Source: Myxococcus xanthus
GTDB taxonomy: Bacteria > Myxococcota > Myxococcia > Myxococcales > Myxococcaceae
Direction: 5' to 3'
NCBI RefSeq assembly: GCF_006402735.1
Contig: NZ_CP017174.1
Coordinates: 8,412,001-8,476,000 of the forward strand
Length of the DNA stretch: 64,000 nucleotides
Shown here: piece after piece, positions 15,466-23,712 of the stretch
Layout: each line of letters begins with the position of its first letter
Position numbering within the stretch: position 1 is the stretch's first letter
Notes under the pieces: generated by a model
Databases searched by the model: none
Told to the model about the DNA's origin: nothing
The model's input: only the letters and a program-made list of their open reading frames with translations
Translations under genes and position numbers: made by a program

Positions 15466-16368
15466 ATGACGCCCATCGCCCTGGCCCTGTCTCTCGCCCT
15501 CCAAGCCTCGCCAGCCCCCCAGAACATGTCCCAGCCCCCCGCGCCCACCGCCGATGACTTGCAGACGTCCACCCGCGCCTGGCACGAGCAGCGCGTCCAG
15601 CGACTCCAGGCGGAGGACGGCTGGCTCACCCTCGTGGGCCTGTTCTGGCTCAAGGAAGGCGAGCAGACAGCGGGCTCCGCGCCCGAGAGCGACCTGGACT
15701 TCCCCGCGGGCACGCCCGCGAAGCTGGGCACCTTCACGCGGCAGGGCAACACCGCGCGCTTCCAGCCCGCGCCCGGCGTCACCTTCACCCGCGACGGCCA
15801 GCCCTTCACGGGCGGCGCGCTCCAGTCGGACGAGAAGGGCACGCCGGACGTGCTCAAGCTCGGCAACGTCAGCTTCCAGCTCATCCTCCGAGGCGACAAG
15901 CTGGGCGTCCGCGTGAGGGACTCCGGCGCGGCGGCGCGCAAGCAGTTCCAGGGCATCCCCACGTACCCGGCAAGCAACGCCTGGCGCATCGAGGCGCGCT
16001 TCGAGCCCGCGCAGACGCCTCGGATGCTGCAGGTCCCCAACGTGCTGGGAACCATCGACGAGATGAAGGCCCCCGGCACGCTCGTGTTCACCGTGGCGGG
16101 CAAGGAGCACCGGCTGACGCCCGTGGAGGACGGCTCGGGCAAGCTCTTCATCATCTTCGCGGATGAGACCAACCGCGACGCGACCTACGGCGCGGGCCGC
16201 TTCCTCTCCGCGGACATGCCCACCGACGGGCGCGTCGTGCTCGACTTCAACCGGGCCTACAATCCGCCCTGCGCATTCACGAAGTTCGCCACCTGCCCGC
16301 TGCCTCCGCGCGGCAACCGGCTCGCCACGCGCGTGGAGGCCGGCGAGAAACGCTACGCGGACCACTGA
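15466..16368 (+). CDS. DUF1684 family exported protein
   Basis: 300 residues. A short signal peptide (MTPIALALSLALQASPAP) is followed by the DUF1684 domain: HEQRVQRLQAEDGWLTLVGL near the start, a central beta-rich part, and the family hallmark near the C-terminus, DFNRAYNPPCAFTKFATCPL, with paired Cys. The family is common in Bacteroidetes and myxobacteria and has no known activity. An imperfect hairpin (16402-16441) follows and probably ends the transcript. Confidence 0.85.
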   Translation: MTPIALALSLALQASPAPQNMSQPPAPTADDLQTSTRAWHEQRVQRLQAEDGWLTLVGLFWLKEGEQTAGSAPESDLDFPAGTPAKLGTFTRQGNTARFQPAPGVTFTRDGQPFTGGALQSDEKGTPDVLKLGNVSFQLILRGDKLGVRVRDSGAAARKQFQGIPTYPASNAWRIEARFEPAQTPRMLQVPNVLGTIDEMKAPGTLVFTVAGKEHRLTPVEDGSGKLFIIFADETNRDATYGAGRFLSADMPTDGRVVLDFNRAYNPPCAFTKFATCPLPPRGNRLATRVEAGEKRYADH

Positions 16369-16401
16369 CGCCGGGCCTGCCTCCAGGTCTCAAGCAAGCA
16401 G

Positions 16402-16441
16402 CCCGGCACGCGCGTCCGTCCCTGGACGCTCCGTGCCCGGG
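16402..16441 (+). terminator. Imperfect GC-rich hairpin after the DUF1684 gene
   Basis: CCCGGCACG-CGCGTCC pairs imperfectly with GGACGCTCCGTGCCCGG across a short GTCCCT loop, 34 bases after the stop codon. There is no T-run. Confidence 0.45.
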
Positions 16442-16481
16442 AGGCTGGCGCATCCACGCGCTCGCGGACATTAGTCCACTC

Positions 16482-17645
16482 ATGCGCGCCTCTTTGACGC
16501 TCCTCCCCGCTCTCGTGGTGCTCGCCCTGTCCGCCTCCGCCTGCCGCAAGAGCCAGGCGCAAGGCACCGCGTCTCCCCAGGACTGCATCCTCGTAAAGAA
16601 AGGCTGGGGTGCCGACGGCACCGTGCCCTTCAATGTCGAGGTGGTGGCGCGGGGCCTGGAGACGCCGTGGGGCATCGCGTGGCTCCCCGGAGGCGACGCG
16701 CTCGTCACCGAGCGCCCGGGCCGCATCCGCCTGCTCAAGGACGGCGTCCTCCAGCCGCGGCCCGTGGCGACAGTGCCCGTCGCGGACGCCGCGGAGGGCG
16801 GCCTGCTCGGCATCGCGACCCACCCGGACTTCGCGAACAACCGCCAGTTCTACATCTACGTCACCACGGACGCGGGCGGCACCGAGGAGAACCGCATCGA
16901 GCGGTGGACGCTGTCGGAGGACCACACCACGGCGACACACGAGCGCGTCATCTTCGGCGGCATCGCCTCCGCCAAGTATCACGACGGTGGGCGCCTGCGC
17001 TTCGGCTCGGATGGCATGTTGTACGCGGGCACCGGTGACGCGAGAGACCCGGACCGCTCGCAGAACGCGAACGACCCGGCCGGAAAGCTGCTGCGCCTCA
17101 CGCCGGAGGGAGCGGTGCCCCAGGACAATCCCATCCCTGGCTCGCCCGCGTTCCTCACCGGCATCCGCAACCTCCAGGCCTTCGACTGGCGCGACGCCTC
17201 CACGCTGTACATCGCGGACCACGGCCCCAGCGGCGAGACGCTGCGCCGGGGACACGACGAGGTCAGCGTCGCCCGCCGCGGTGACAACCTGGGATGGCCC
17301 GGCATCTACTCGTGCGAGACGCGCGAGGGGCAAATCACACCGTCCATCACCTACAAGGACGCCATGCCCCCAGGCGGCGCCGCCATCTACACCGGAACGG
17401 CCATCCCCGAATGGAAGGGCTCGCTGCTCATCGGCACGCTGGGCTCACGCCACCTCCAGCGCGTGGAGTTCGCGCCGGATTCGAGCCGCGTGACCAGGCA
17501 CGAAGTGTACCTGCGCAACACCCACGGCCGGCTGCGCGAGGTCATCATGGGGCCGGATGGCCACCTCTACGTCACCACCAGCAACTGCGACGGACGCGGT
17601 GACTGCGGCCCGGACAAGGACGTCATCCTCCGCCTGAAGCGCTGA
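16482..17645 (+). CDS. PQQ-type soluble sugar dehydrogenase lipoprotein (GSDH family)
   Basis: 387 residues. The N-terminus is a lipoprotein signal peptide with lipobox LSASAC (Cys near residue 22). The rest is the six-bladed glucose/sorbosone dehydrogenase propeller: GLETPWGIAWLPGGDALVTE, GGLLGIATHPDFANN, RDPDRSQNANDPAGKLLRL, and YIADHGPSGETLRRGHDEV are family-defining blocks. Members such as Escherichia coli YliI oxidise aldose sugars with PQQ and pass electrons to an acceptor. Cofactor and substrate are inferred from the family. Anchoring to a membrane lipid places it in the periplasm or outer membrane. No PQQ biosynthesis genes are in the window. Confidence 0.88.
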   Translation: MRASLTLLPALVVLALSASACRKSQAQGTASPQDCILVKKGWGADGTVPFNVEVVARGLETPWGIAWLPGGDALVTERPGRIRLLKDGVLQPRPVATVPVADAAEGGLLGIATHPDFANNRQFYIYVTTDAGGTEENRIERWTLSEDHTTATHERVIFGGIASAKYHDGGRLRFGSDGMLYAGTGDARDPDRSQNANDPAGKLLRLTPEGAVPQDNPIPGSPAFLTGIRNLQAFDWRDASTLYIADHGPSGETLRRGHDEVSVARRGDNLGWPGIYSCETREGQITPSITYKDAMPPGGAAIYTGTAIPEWKGSLLIGTLGSRHLQRVEFAPDSSRVTRHEVYLRNTHGRLREVIMGPDGHLYVTTSNCDGRGDCGPDKDVILRLKR

Positions 17646-17658
17646 GCACGGGCCTTCA

Positions 17659-17691
17659 GCGCTCCAGCCTTGTCCAAGGACGCTGGAGCGC
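17659..17691. terminator. Bidirectional terminator-like hairpin between convergent genes
   Basis: GCGCTCCAGC and GCTGGAGCGC form perfect 10-bp arms around a 13-base loop, which itself contains CTTG-TC-CAAG. The hairpin lies between the sugar dehydrogenase stop (17645) and the SDR stop (17698), serving both directions. Confidence 0.75.
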
Positions 17692-17697
17692 GCGCCG

Positions 17698-18468
17698 TCA
17701 GAGCATCATCCCACCCGAGGCCTCGATGCGCTGGCCCGTCACCCACGCGCTCTCCGGCGACAGCAGCATGGCGACCGCATCCCCGATGTCGTCGGGCTGA
17801 CCCACACGGCCGAGCGCAACCTGGGCGGCCAGGGTCTTGTTCAGCTCCGCGTTGTCACGGACGACGCCGCCCCCGAAGTCCGTCGCGGTCGCGCCCGGCG
17901 CGAGCACGTTGACGGTAATCCTCCGGGGTCCCAGCTCCTTCGCGAGGTACCGGGTGAGCGCCTCCACGCCCGCCTTCATGGTCGCGTAGGCGGCGTGGCC
18001 AGGGGAGGTGAAGCGCGCGAGCCCGGTGGAGATGTTCAGGATGCGCCCACCATCCGCCAGCACCGGCAACAGCCGCTGCGTGAGGAAGAACGCCCCCTTG
18101 AGGTGGACGTTCATCAGCGCGTCGAACTGGGCCTCGGTCGTCTCCGCGAAGCTGACGTTGATGCCCATGCCCGCGTTGTTCACCAGGAAGTCCAGCCGCT
18201 CGCGCCCGAAGTGACGGCCCAGCTCCGTCCGCACCGCTTCCACGAAGGCGCCGAAGCCCCGCGTGTCCCCCACGTCGAGCGGGAGCGCCACCGCCTTGCC
18301 GCCTGCTGCTTCAATCTGCTTCACGACCGCCGCCGCTTCGTCCGCGCCGGTGCGGTACGTCAGGATGATGCCGGTGCCCCGGGCCGCCAGCTTGAGCGCC
18401 ATGTTCCGCCCCAGTCCACGGCTGCCCCCCGTGATGAGAGCCACGGGCATGTTCTTCGAGGTGCTCAT
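17698..18468 (-). CDS. Short-chain dehydrogenase/reductase
   Basis: 256 residues from the ATG at 18468. It is a classical SDR: nucleotide-binding TGGSRGLGRN (residues 13-22), NNAGMGI, and active-site Y-x-x-x-K in AAYATMKAG with a preceding Ser in LNISTGLA. Typical SDR length and the C-terminal SPESAWVTGQRIEASGG segment are present. It probably oxidises or reduces a small alcohol or ketone with NAD(P)(H); substrate unknown. It is divergent from a LysR regulator with an inverted repeat in the 113-bp gap, the usual arrangement for a LysR-controlled oxidoreductase. A longer open frame upstream would cross that promoter and was rejected. Confidence 0.9.
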   Translation of the reverse strand: MSTSKNMPVALITGGSRGLGRNMALKLAARGTGIILTYRTGADEAAAVVKQIEAAGGKAVALPLDVGDTRGFGAFVEAVRTELGRHFGRERLDFLVNNAGMGINVSFAETTEAQFDALMNVHLKGAFFLTQRLLPVLADGGRILNISTGLARFTSPGHAAYATMKAGVEALTRYLAKELGPRRITVNVLAPGATATDFGGGVVRDNAELNKTLAAQVALGRVGQPDDIGDAVAMLLSPESAWVTGQRIEASGGMML

Positions 18469-18563
18469 GTCCAATCCTTTCAGGTGACGCGGCGGTGCGC
18501 CGCACCTGTCCATGAATAGTGAGCCATGAGCGGATTGAGAAAGAGGCTGCGCTCCGACACACT

Positions 18564-18580
18564 GTTTCGATTGGAGAAAC
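18564..18580. promoter_or_regulatory. LysR-type box (T-N11-A dyad) overlapping the regulator's ribosome-binding site
   Basis: GTTTC-GATTGGA-GAAAC is a perfect dyad that fits the LysR T-N11-A rule in three registers. It ends one base before the ATG of the LysR gene and covers its GGAG ribosome-binding site, so binding there should repress the regulator itself. The divergent SDR starts 96 bp away. Confidence 0.6.
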
Positions 18581-18581
18581 A

Positions 18582-19496
18582 ATGAGCCTGGACCTCGATT
18601 CGCTGAAGATATTCGTGAAGGTGGCCGAGCTCGGCAACTTCACGCGCGCGGGTGAGCAACTAGGCATGCCCAAGGCGCGGGTGTCCCTGCGGCTGAAGGC
18701 GCTCGAAGCGGAGCTCGGCTGCCAGCTCTTCCAGCGCTCGACGCGCGTCGTGCGGCTCACGCCGGATGGAGAGGAATTGCTGCCCCGGGCGCGGCGGCTG
18801 GTGCAGGAGGCGGATGAGCTCGGCACGCTGTTCCAGGCGGCCAGGGGCTTGCGCGGGCGCGTGCGCATCGACCTGCCCGTCAACGTCGCGCGCGAACTCA
18901 TCCTCCCGCGCCTGCCGGAGCTGCTCGCGCGGCATCCCCACCTGGAGGTCCTCATCAACACGACGGACCGGCGCACCGAGCCCTTCCGGGAGGGCTTCGA
19001 CTGCGTGCTGCGCGTGGGCGCACAGAGGGACTCGGAGCTGGTGGGGCGCAAGCTCGGCGTCCTGCGAATGATGAACTACGCCAGTCCCGCGTACCTGAAG
19101 AAGTACGGCACGCCGCGCAAGCTGGAGGACCTGGACCGGCACCTCGTCGTCCACTACTCCCCGGGGCTCGGCGCGGAAACGCCCTCGTTCGAGTACCCGC
19201 ACGAAGGCGGCTACCGCGAGTGGCCGATGCGCAGCATGGTGACGGTCAGCAGCGTCGACGCCTACGTCGCGGCGTGCCGGGCGGGGCTCGGCATCATCCA
19301 GATTCCAAGACGCAGGTCGCGTCTCGATGTGGGCGAAGGCGAGCTCGTCGAGGTGCTGCCGGAGCTCACCTGCATGCCCATGCCCGTTTCGCTCTTGCAC
19401 ACCTACGGCAGGAGCCTGCCGCGCCGGGTGCGCGTGGTGATGAACTGGCTCACCGAGCAGCTCACGAACTACTTCGAGCCGCACGAGGAGGGCTGA
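18582..19496 (+). CDS. LysR-family transcriptional regulator
   Basis: 304 residues. The ATG at 18582 is chosen because GGAG lies seven bases upstream and the N-terminus then starts directly with the helix-turn-helix (LDSLKIFVKVAELGNFTRAG, then MPKARVSLRLKALEAELGC). The C-terminal 200 residues are the LysR co-inducer-binding domain (RGRVRIDLPVNVARELILPR; CRAGLGIIQIP). It probably controls the divergent SDR gene and itself through the dyad at 18564-18580. The ligand is unknown. The sequence resembles the CrgA/DsdC-like group that often regulates neighbouring oxidoreductases. Confidence 0.92.
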   Translation: MSLDLDSLKIFVKVAELGNFTRAGEQLGMPKARVSLRLKALEAELGCQLFQRSTRVVRLTPDGEELLPRARRLVQEADELGTLFQAARGLRGRVRIDLPVNVARELILPRLPELLARHPHLEVLINTTDRRTEPFREGFDCVLRVGAQRDSELVGRKLGVLRMMNYASPAYLKKYGTPRKLEDLDRHLVVHYSPGLGAETPSFEYPHEGGYREWPMRSMVTVSSVDAYVAACRAGLGIIQIPRRRSRLDVGEGELVEVLPELTCMPMPVSLLHTYGRSLPRRVRVVMNWLTEQLTNYFEPHEEG

Positions 19497-19514
19497 CGCC
19501 CTCCCGCCGGTGCG

Positions 19515-20684
19515 TCAGGCGCCGAGCTGCTTCAGCAGCTGCTCGGCCTGCGCGCGCACTTCCTCGGCGCCCAGCGCCAGCGCCTGCTTCGCATGGCGCG
19601 CCGAGAGTTCCTTGTCAGAGGGGAAGGTGCCCAGGGCCAGGTTGAGGTGCGTGCCCGCGTCGTTCGGGTGCGCGCCCAACACGGGCGCCAGCAGTGCCGC
19701 GACCCGCGAGTGCTCGTTATCCTGCATCAGCACCACCGCGAGGTCGTTGGTGGGACCGGGGTCCGTCGGAACCGTGGCCACGGCCGCCTCCAGCAGCTTC
19801 ACTGCCTCGGCGCGCTCGCCCAGGGCGAGGTGCATCTGCGCCAGCGCGTGCTGGGCCTGCCAGCTTCCGGGCGCCTGCCGCAGCACCTCCGCGAAAACAT
19901 CCCTGGCCTCGGCGAAGGAGCCAGCGCTCATCGTCGCCAGGCCGTACAGGTAGAGATAGGTGATGCTGGAAGGGTCCAGTTTGCGCAGCTCCTGAGCCAC
20001 GCGCCTGGCGCCATCCGAGCTGCCTGCGGACAGGTACAGCTTGAAGAGGTCCTCCAGCACCGCACGCTGAAGCCCACCCCGGGCCTTCTCCAGCGCCTGC
20101 GTGGCGGCCTGGATGGCCAGACCCAACTGGCCGCAAGCGGCATGAGCCCGCGACAGCATCAGCAGCGGCATGGCCTCCTGAGGCGCGCCCTCGGCGGCCC
20201 GCAGGAAGTGAGACACCGCGCCATCCGGCTCGTTCTGCTGAAGGCGGATGCGTCCCAGCTCGAAATGGACGTGGGTGCTGCCAGGTGAAATCTGGAGCAC
20301 GGACTCGAAAGCGGCGCGCGCTCCCGCCAGATCCCCGCGCTCGAACAGCAGCGAGCCCAGGTTGAAGCGCTCGAAGTAGCCCGCGGTAGGCGCGGCAGCC
20401 AGCGCCTTGAGGGACTCCAGCGCTTCCGGATTGCCCGCCTGGGCGCGCAGCATGGCGAGGTGCGCCTGCCCCTCCGTGTGGTCCGGCTTCGCCTTCAGCA
20501 GGCGGAGCACGGCGGCTTCCGCATCCGCCGCCGCGCCGGTGCTCAGGTGCACTCGAACCAGGCCCAGGAGGCAATCCACGTCGTTGGGATCAATGGAGAG
20601 CCCCTTCTGGAAGCTCTTCACCGCGTCCTGGGTCTGTCCCGTTTGGAGGAAACGACCCCCTTCCTGAGCATGCGTCGAAGCCAT
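19515..20684 (-). CDS. Tetratricopeptide-repeat protein
   Basis: 389 residues. TPR units run through almost the whole length: AVKSFQKGLSIDPNDVDCLL (residues 22-41), YFERFNLGSLLFERGDLAGA, then HVHFELGRIRLQQNEPDGAV, and WQAQHALAQMHLALGERAEA are recognisable repeats, giving ten or so in total. There is no signal peptide or membrane helix, so it is probably cytoplasmic. It should act as a protein-interaction scaffold; no partner is evident. Its stop is only 18 bp from the stop of the convergent LysR gene. Confidence 0.88.
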   Translation of the reverse strand: MASTHAQEGGRFLQTGQTQDAVKSFQKGLSIDPNDVDCLLGLVRVHLSTGAAADAEAAVLRLLKAKPDHTEGQAHLAMLRAQAGNPEALESLKALAAAPTAGYFERFNLGSLLFERGDLAGARAAFESVLQISPGSTHVHFELGRIRLQQNEPDGAVSHFLRAAEGAPQEAMPLLMLSRAHAACGQLGLAIQAATQALEKARGGLQRAVLEDLFKLYLSAGSSDGARRVAQELRKLDPSSITYLYLYGLATMSAGSFAEARDVFAEVLRQAPGSWQAQHALAQMHLALGERAEAVKLLEAAVATVPTDPGPTNDLAVVLMQDNEHSRVAALLAPVLGAHPNDAGTHLNLALGTFPSDKELSARHAKQALALGAEEVRAQAEQLLKQLGA

Positions 20685-20878
20685 GCATCAGGGTCTACCA
20701 CGGGGTGCCGAGTCCGGGCAGTTCACGGAGCCACTTGCCCGTGCGGTCTCGCCTGCGGAACCGAGCGCCCGCCCATACTCGCAGCGGCATCCGCCTTCGC
20801 CTCGAAGTGCGAGGGCTCGGTCTGCCACCCCGGCGGGAGGTATTGAAGACCCACCCTCCTTCGAGAACAACGGGCGCC

Positions 20879-23197
20879 TCAGGTGGGCATCGGCTGGCCC
20901 AGGCCCTTGCGCAGCGCCTCGTCGATGAGGCCCTGCACCTTCGTCTCCGCCTCCTTCACGCGAGACTGGTGCTGCTCGCTCAACTTGGACTGCTCCAGGT
21001 GCAGGGCGTGCTGCTTCTCACTGAGCTGGTGCTGCTCCTTGCTCAGGATGGACTGCTTCTCGGCCAGTCCCGCCATCTTCGTCTCCAGGGCCTTCATCTC
21101 CTCTTCCAGCTCGCGGTCCTGCTTCTTCAGCTCGGAGCGGCGGCGCTCGCGCTCGGCTTCGGGCAGGGCGTCCAGGCGCGATTCCTCCAGATGAAGCCCG
21201 GACTGCTTGTAGGCCAGGTCACCCAGCTTGCGTCCCAGCCCGCCCTGCTCGTGGCCCAGGGTGGCCTGCTTCTGGCCGAGCACCGCCTGCTGCTGGCCCA
21301 GGGCGCCCTGCTTCTCTCCCAGCGCGCTCTGCGCCTTGCCCAGCTCGCGGGTAGTGGAGAGCGCCTCGCGAACGGACTTCAGCGTGGCCGCGTCGCGGAT
21401 GATGAACGCCTCGCCCTTGCGGCGGACGAAGAGAATCTCTTTGTCCTTCTGCTTGAAGGTGCGCGCCAGCTCCAGGTCGACCGAGCTGCCGTTCATCATT
21501 GCCATGCCGTCCGCGAGCAGCACGTAGCCGCTGTCCGGGTCGCCAGGGGGTGGCGGCGTGGGTGGAGACGGAGGCGTGGGTGGAGACGGAGGCGTCGGCG
21601 GAACGGCGGCGATGTGCGGCGAGCCCCCCACGATGCGCCGCGGTGTGACGACAGCAAGGCGCGGAGCAGAAGGTGCCTGCGGCGTTCTGGGAACGGACGG
21701 CGACAGAGCGACAATGGGCGGCGCGGGCGGCAACGAAGCGGAGCCGGGCGACGCGGGCGGAGCGCTCTTGGCAGCGGTGGCTCCGGATTGCGTGCTCGGT
21801 GCCGGCGTGCTCTTGGCGGTGGCGGCTCCGGATTGCGTGCTCGGTGCCGGCGTGTCCATAGCGACGGTGGACGCAGGCTTCGGCGACGCGGTGCCGCTCT
21901 GTCCTGACGCCGCCGACTCGGGCGCCAGGCGAGGTGCACCACCCGCTTCGCGTGCAACGACCTGGAAGGGCACCAGCGCAGCGACGCCCATGGCGGAGAG
22001 CGCCACCCTCAACAGGCGCCGGATTCGAGGGGGAACGGCATCGACATGCTCCAGCATGCTCAACCTCCTGTGCAACGCATCAACGTGAGATGAAGCCCCC
22101 AGCGCAGCGGCCGTGCCGGGAGTTCTGGCGATTCCAAAGGCGAGAATCAGTTCGCCATAGTCCGCGAGTTCCGCATCCGTGAGCCGGATGGCCTCGGCGT
22201 CACACGCCTCCTCACGGGCCAGCGCGTACTCGCGAGCCGCTCGCCGCGCGAGCGGATGGAAGAAGAAGAGCGACTCCGCCAGCGCGGGCACCCAGCCGAG
22301 CCACAGGTCACCGCGCCGCAGGTGCGCCAGCTCATGTGCCAGCGCCATGCGCAGAGCCGCCACGGGCAACCGTCGCACCGCCTTCTCGGGCAGCACCACG
22401 ACTGGAGACAGCAGCCCCGTGGCCAGCGGGCTGGCCACCGATTCGGAGACCAGGAGTCTCGGTACGCGCCGCAGTCCCGCGGCAGCGGACAGCTCCCGCA
22501 CCTCCGCCTCCAATCCAGGGTGAACCAACGGGCGTGCGGACTGGCGCAGGCGACGCACCGCAAGCCCGCCCTTCACATGGCCATGCACCTGCCACAGCAC
22601 GCCGGCCCCCCACACCGCCAGAAGCAGCCCCACGATGGCGCGGCCCCACGGGAAGGGGGCACCAGGCGAGGCCACCGCGCCCGCATCAACAGCACCGGCT
22701 GGAAGCTCTGGCATGGCGCCACGCCGCGCAGCCTCCACCTCAAACGCCGCGAAGGCCGTGCGCTCCCACGATGAGCCATCCATCGACGAAGAAAGCACCG
22801 AACCGTGCATGGCCGATTCATCCACGGTCACGGACACCGCGGAGTCCACGCCCTCCCCTGGAGTCCGTAGCCGCTGAGCGTCCACCGCCACGGGCTTCGA
22901 TACACGCGACACCGTCTCCCGCGCGGAAGCCCCGCTCCACCAGGACTCCACCCGTGCCACGCCAGCAGCCACCTGCGCGGGCAGCACCGGCAACGCGAGG
23001 GAAGGCAACCACCCCAGCGCCACCACGAACTTCAGCGCAACCAACCACCAGAGCCCCGCTCGCAGCGACGCCGGCAGCTTCGGCCACGCCCTCGCCACCG
23101 CCCACACCAGCACGGCGCAAAGCGCCCCCTGCCACGACGCCCGCCACAGACCCGACGACGCCCACGCCCCTACGTGCGACAGCCAGTCCGTGCCCAT
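20879..23197 (-). CDS. BlaR1/MecR1-type M56 membrane metalloprotease with Gln-rich heptad coiled coil
   Basis: 772 residues. N-terminal membrane helices (about 15-60 and 190-215) surround the M56 peptidase core: H288-E-L-A-H292, followed by REEACDAEA as the distal zinc ligand region. A further helix near residue 400 precedes a Pro/Ser/Thr-rich linker that includes a 15-residue tandem repeat and PPSPPTPP runs. Then come a small beta domain (SGYVLLADGMAMMNGSSVDL) and a C-terminal coiled coil of heptads such as ALGEKQG, ALGQQQA and VLGQKQA. In BlaR1 a penicillin-binding domain senses the drug; here it is replaced by the coiled coil. The likely role is cleaving the BlaI-like repressor on a signal. 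Starts 4 bases after the blaI-like stop. Confidence 0.87.
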   Translation of the reverse strand: MGTDWLSHVGAWASSGLWRASWQGALCAVLVWAVARAWPKLPASLRAGLWWLVALKFVVALGWLPSLALPVLPAQVAAGVARVESWWSGASARETVSRVSKPVAVDAQRLRTPGEGVDSAVSVTVDESAMHGSVLSSSMDGSSWERTAFAAFEVEAARRGAMPELPAGAVDAGAVASPGAPFPWGRAIVGLLLAVWGAGVLWQVHGHVKGGLAVRRLRQSARPLVHPGLEAEVRELSAAAGLRRVPRLLVSESVASPLATGLLSPVVVLPEKAVRRLPVAALRMALAHELAHLRRGDLWLGWVPALAESLFFFHPLARRAAREYALAREEACDAEAIRLTDAELADYGELILAFGIARTPGTAAALGASSHVDALHRRLSMLEHVDAVPPRIRRLLRVALSAMGVAALVPFQVVAREAGGAPRLAPESAASGQSGTASPKPASTVAMDTPAPSTQSGAATAKSTPAPSTQSGATAAKSAPPASPGSASLPPAPPIVALSPSVPRTPQAPSAPRLAVVTPRRIVGGSPHIAAVPPTPPSPPTPPSPPTPPPPGDPDSGYVLLADGMAMMNGSSVDLELARTFKQKDKEILFVRRKGEAFIIRDAATLKSVREALSTTRELGKAQSALGEKQGALGQQQAVLGQKQATLGHEQGGLGRKLGDLAYKQSGLHLEESRLDALPEAERERRRSELKKQDRELEEEMKALETKMAGLAEKQSILSKEQHQLSEKQHALHLEQSKLSEQHQSRVKEAETKVQGLIDEALRKGLGQPMPT
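21546..21600 (-). repeat. 18-bp tandem coding repeat (Pro-rich linker)
   Basis: The unit GGCGTGGGTGGAGACGGA recurs in tandem and encodes PPTPPS steps of the M56 protein's linker. A separate 45-bp direct repeat (about 21779-21857) encodes two copies of TPAPSTQSGAATAKS-type sequence. Confidence 0.7.
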
Positions 23198-23201
23198 ATC
23201 G

Positions 23202-23585
23202 CTATCCCTTCCGCTTCTTCGAGCGCAGCCGCGCCACGACGTCCTGGAGCTGCGCCAGGTCCTCGTCGGACACGTCCTCGGCCTCGGACAGGTACGCGGC
23301 GAACGGCGACAGCGAGCCCGATAGTGAGCGCTGCACGAAGTCCCCCACCACGTCCCGCAGCAGCTCCGACGCCGGCACGGGTGAGGCGTACTGGAACACG
23401 CCCTCCACCTTGCGCCGCGTCAGGTAGCCCTTGAGCCGCAGCCGCTCCATGACGGTGAGGATGGTGGAGCGCGCCAGCCCCTGCGCCTCGCCGAAGCGCT
23501 CGGCCACTTCGCCCACCGTCGCCGGGCCGTGTTCGGCCACGTACCGCAGCACCAACAGCTCCTGCTCTCCCACCGGCTTCTTCAT
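23202..23585 (-). CDS. BlaI/MecI/CopY-family transcriptional repressor
   Basis: 127 residues from the ATG at 23585. A winged-helix domain (residues 1-75: GEQELLVLRYVAEHGPATVG, then ARSTILTVMERLRLKGYLTR) is followed by the family's dimerisation helices. The blaI-M56 gene order with 4-base spacing is that of the beta-lactamase and methicillin resistance regulators: the protease cleaves the repressor and frees the promoter. Two dyads lie upstream (23596-23615 and 23630-23647), with the first covering the ribosome-binding region, so the operon is probably self-repressed. No beta-lactamase gene is in the window, so the target may be elsewhere or may be envelope stress. A 24-residue extension upstream would run through the operators and was rejected. 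Confidence 0.9.
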   Translation of the reverse strand: MKKPVGEQELLVLRYVAEHGPATVGEVAERFGEAQGLARSTILTVMERLRLKGYLTRRKVEGVFQYASPVPASELLRDVVGDFVQRSLSGSLSPFAAYLSEAEDVSDEDLAQLQDVVARLRSKKRKG

Positions 23586-23595
23586 GGACCATCCC

Positions 23596-23615
23596 GTGAC
23601 GACAGCTGTAGTCAC
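23596..23615. promoter_or_regulatory. BlaI-type operator dyad 1
   Basis: GTGACGACAGCTGTAGTCAC is a 20-bp palindrome with one mismatched pair. Its core ACA-GC-TGTA resembles the TACA/TGTA half-sites of BlaI/MecI operators. It lies 11-30 bases upstream of the blaI-like ATG. Confidence 0.65.
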
Positions 23616-23629
23616 GAAGAAGGTACGAC

Positions 23630-23647
23630 TGACTACAACCGTAGTCA
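23630..23647. promoter_or_regulatory. BlaI-type operator dyad 2
   Basis: TGACTAC-AACC-GTAGTCA is a perfect 7-bp-arm dyad. Its half-sites match those of dyad 1 (GTAGTCAC), and the two centres are 33 bp apart, about three helical turns, so two dimers could bind on one face of the DNA. Confidence 0.65.
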
Positions 23648-23664
23648 AGCCGGGCAAGAAGACA

Positions 23665-23697
23665 GCGGCGGCAGGGCCCTGAAGGCCCGTCCGCCGC
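23665..23697 (-). terminator. GC-rich hairpin ending the outer-membrane protein transcript
   Basis: GCGGCGG/CCGCCGC enclose GGGCC/GGCCC with a 2x2 internal loop and a CTGAA-type loop. It lies 16-48 bases after the stop of the minus-strand gene at 23713 and just before the blaI-like operators. Confidence 0.6.
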
Positions 23698-23712
23698 TCG
23701 AGTCACTGCCGT

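Noticed and set aside
20685..20878. Small frames in the gap between the TPR and M56 genes
   Set aside because: Short, with no start signal and no recognisable motif.
23586..23657. A 24-residue N-terminal extension of the BlaI-like repressor
   Set aside because: It would place the operator dyads inside the gene, and its sequence differs from the family.
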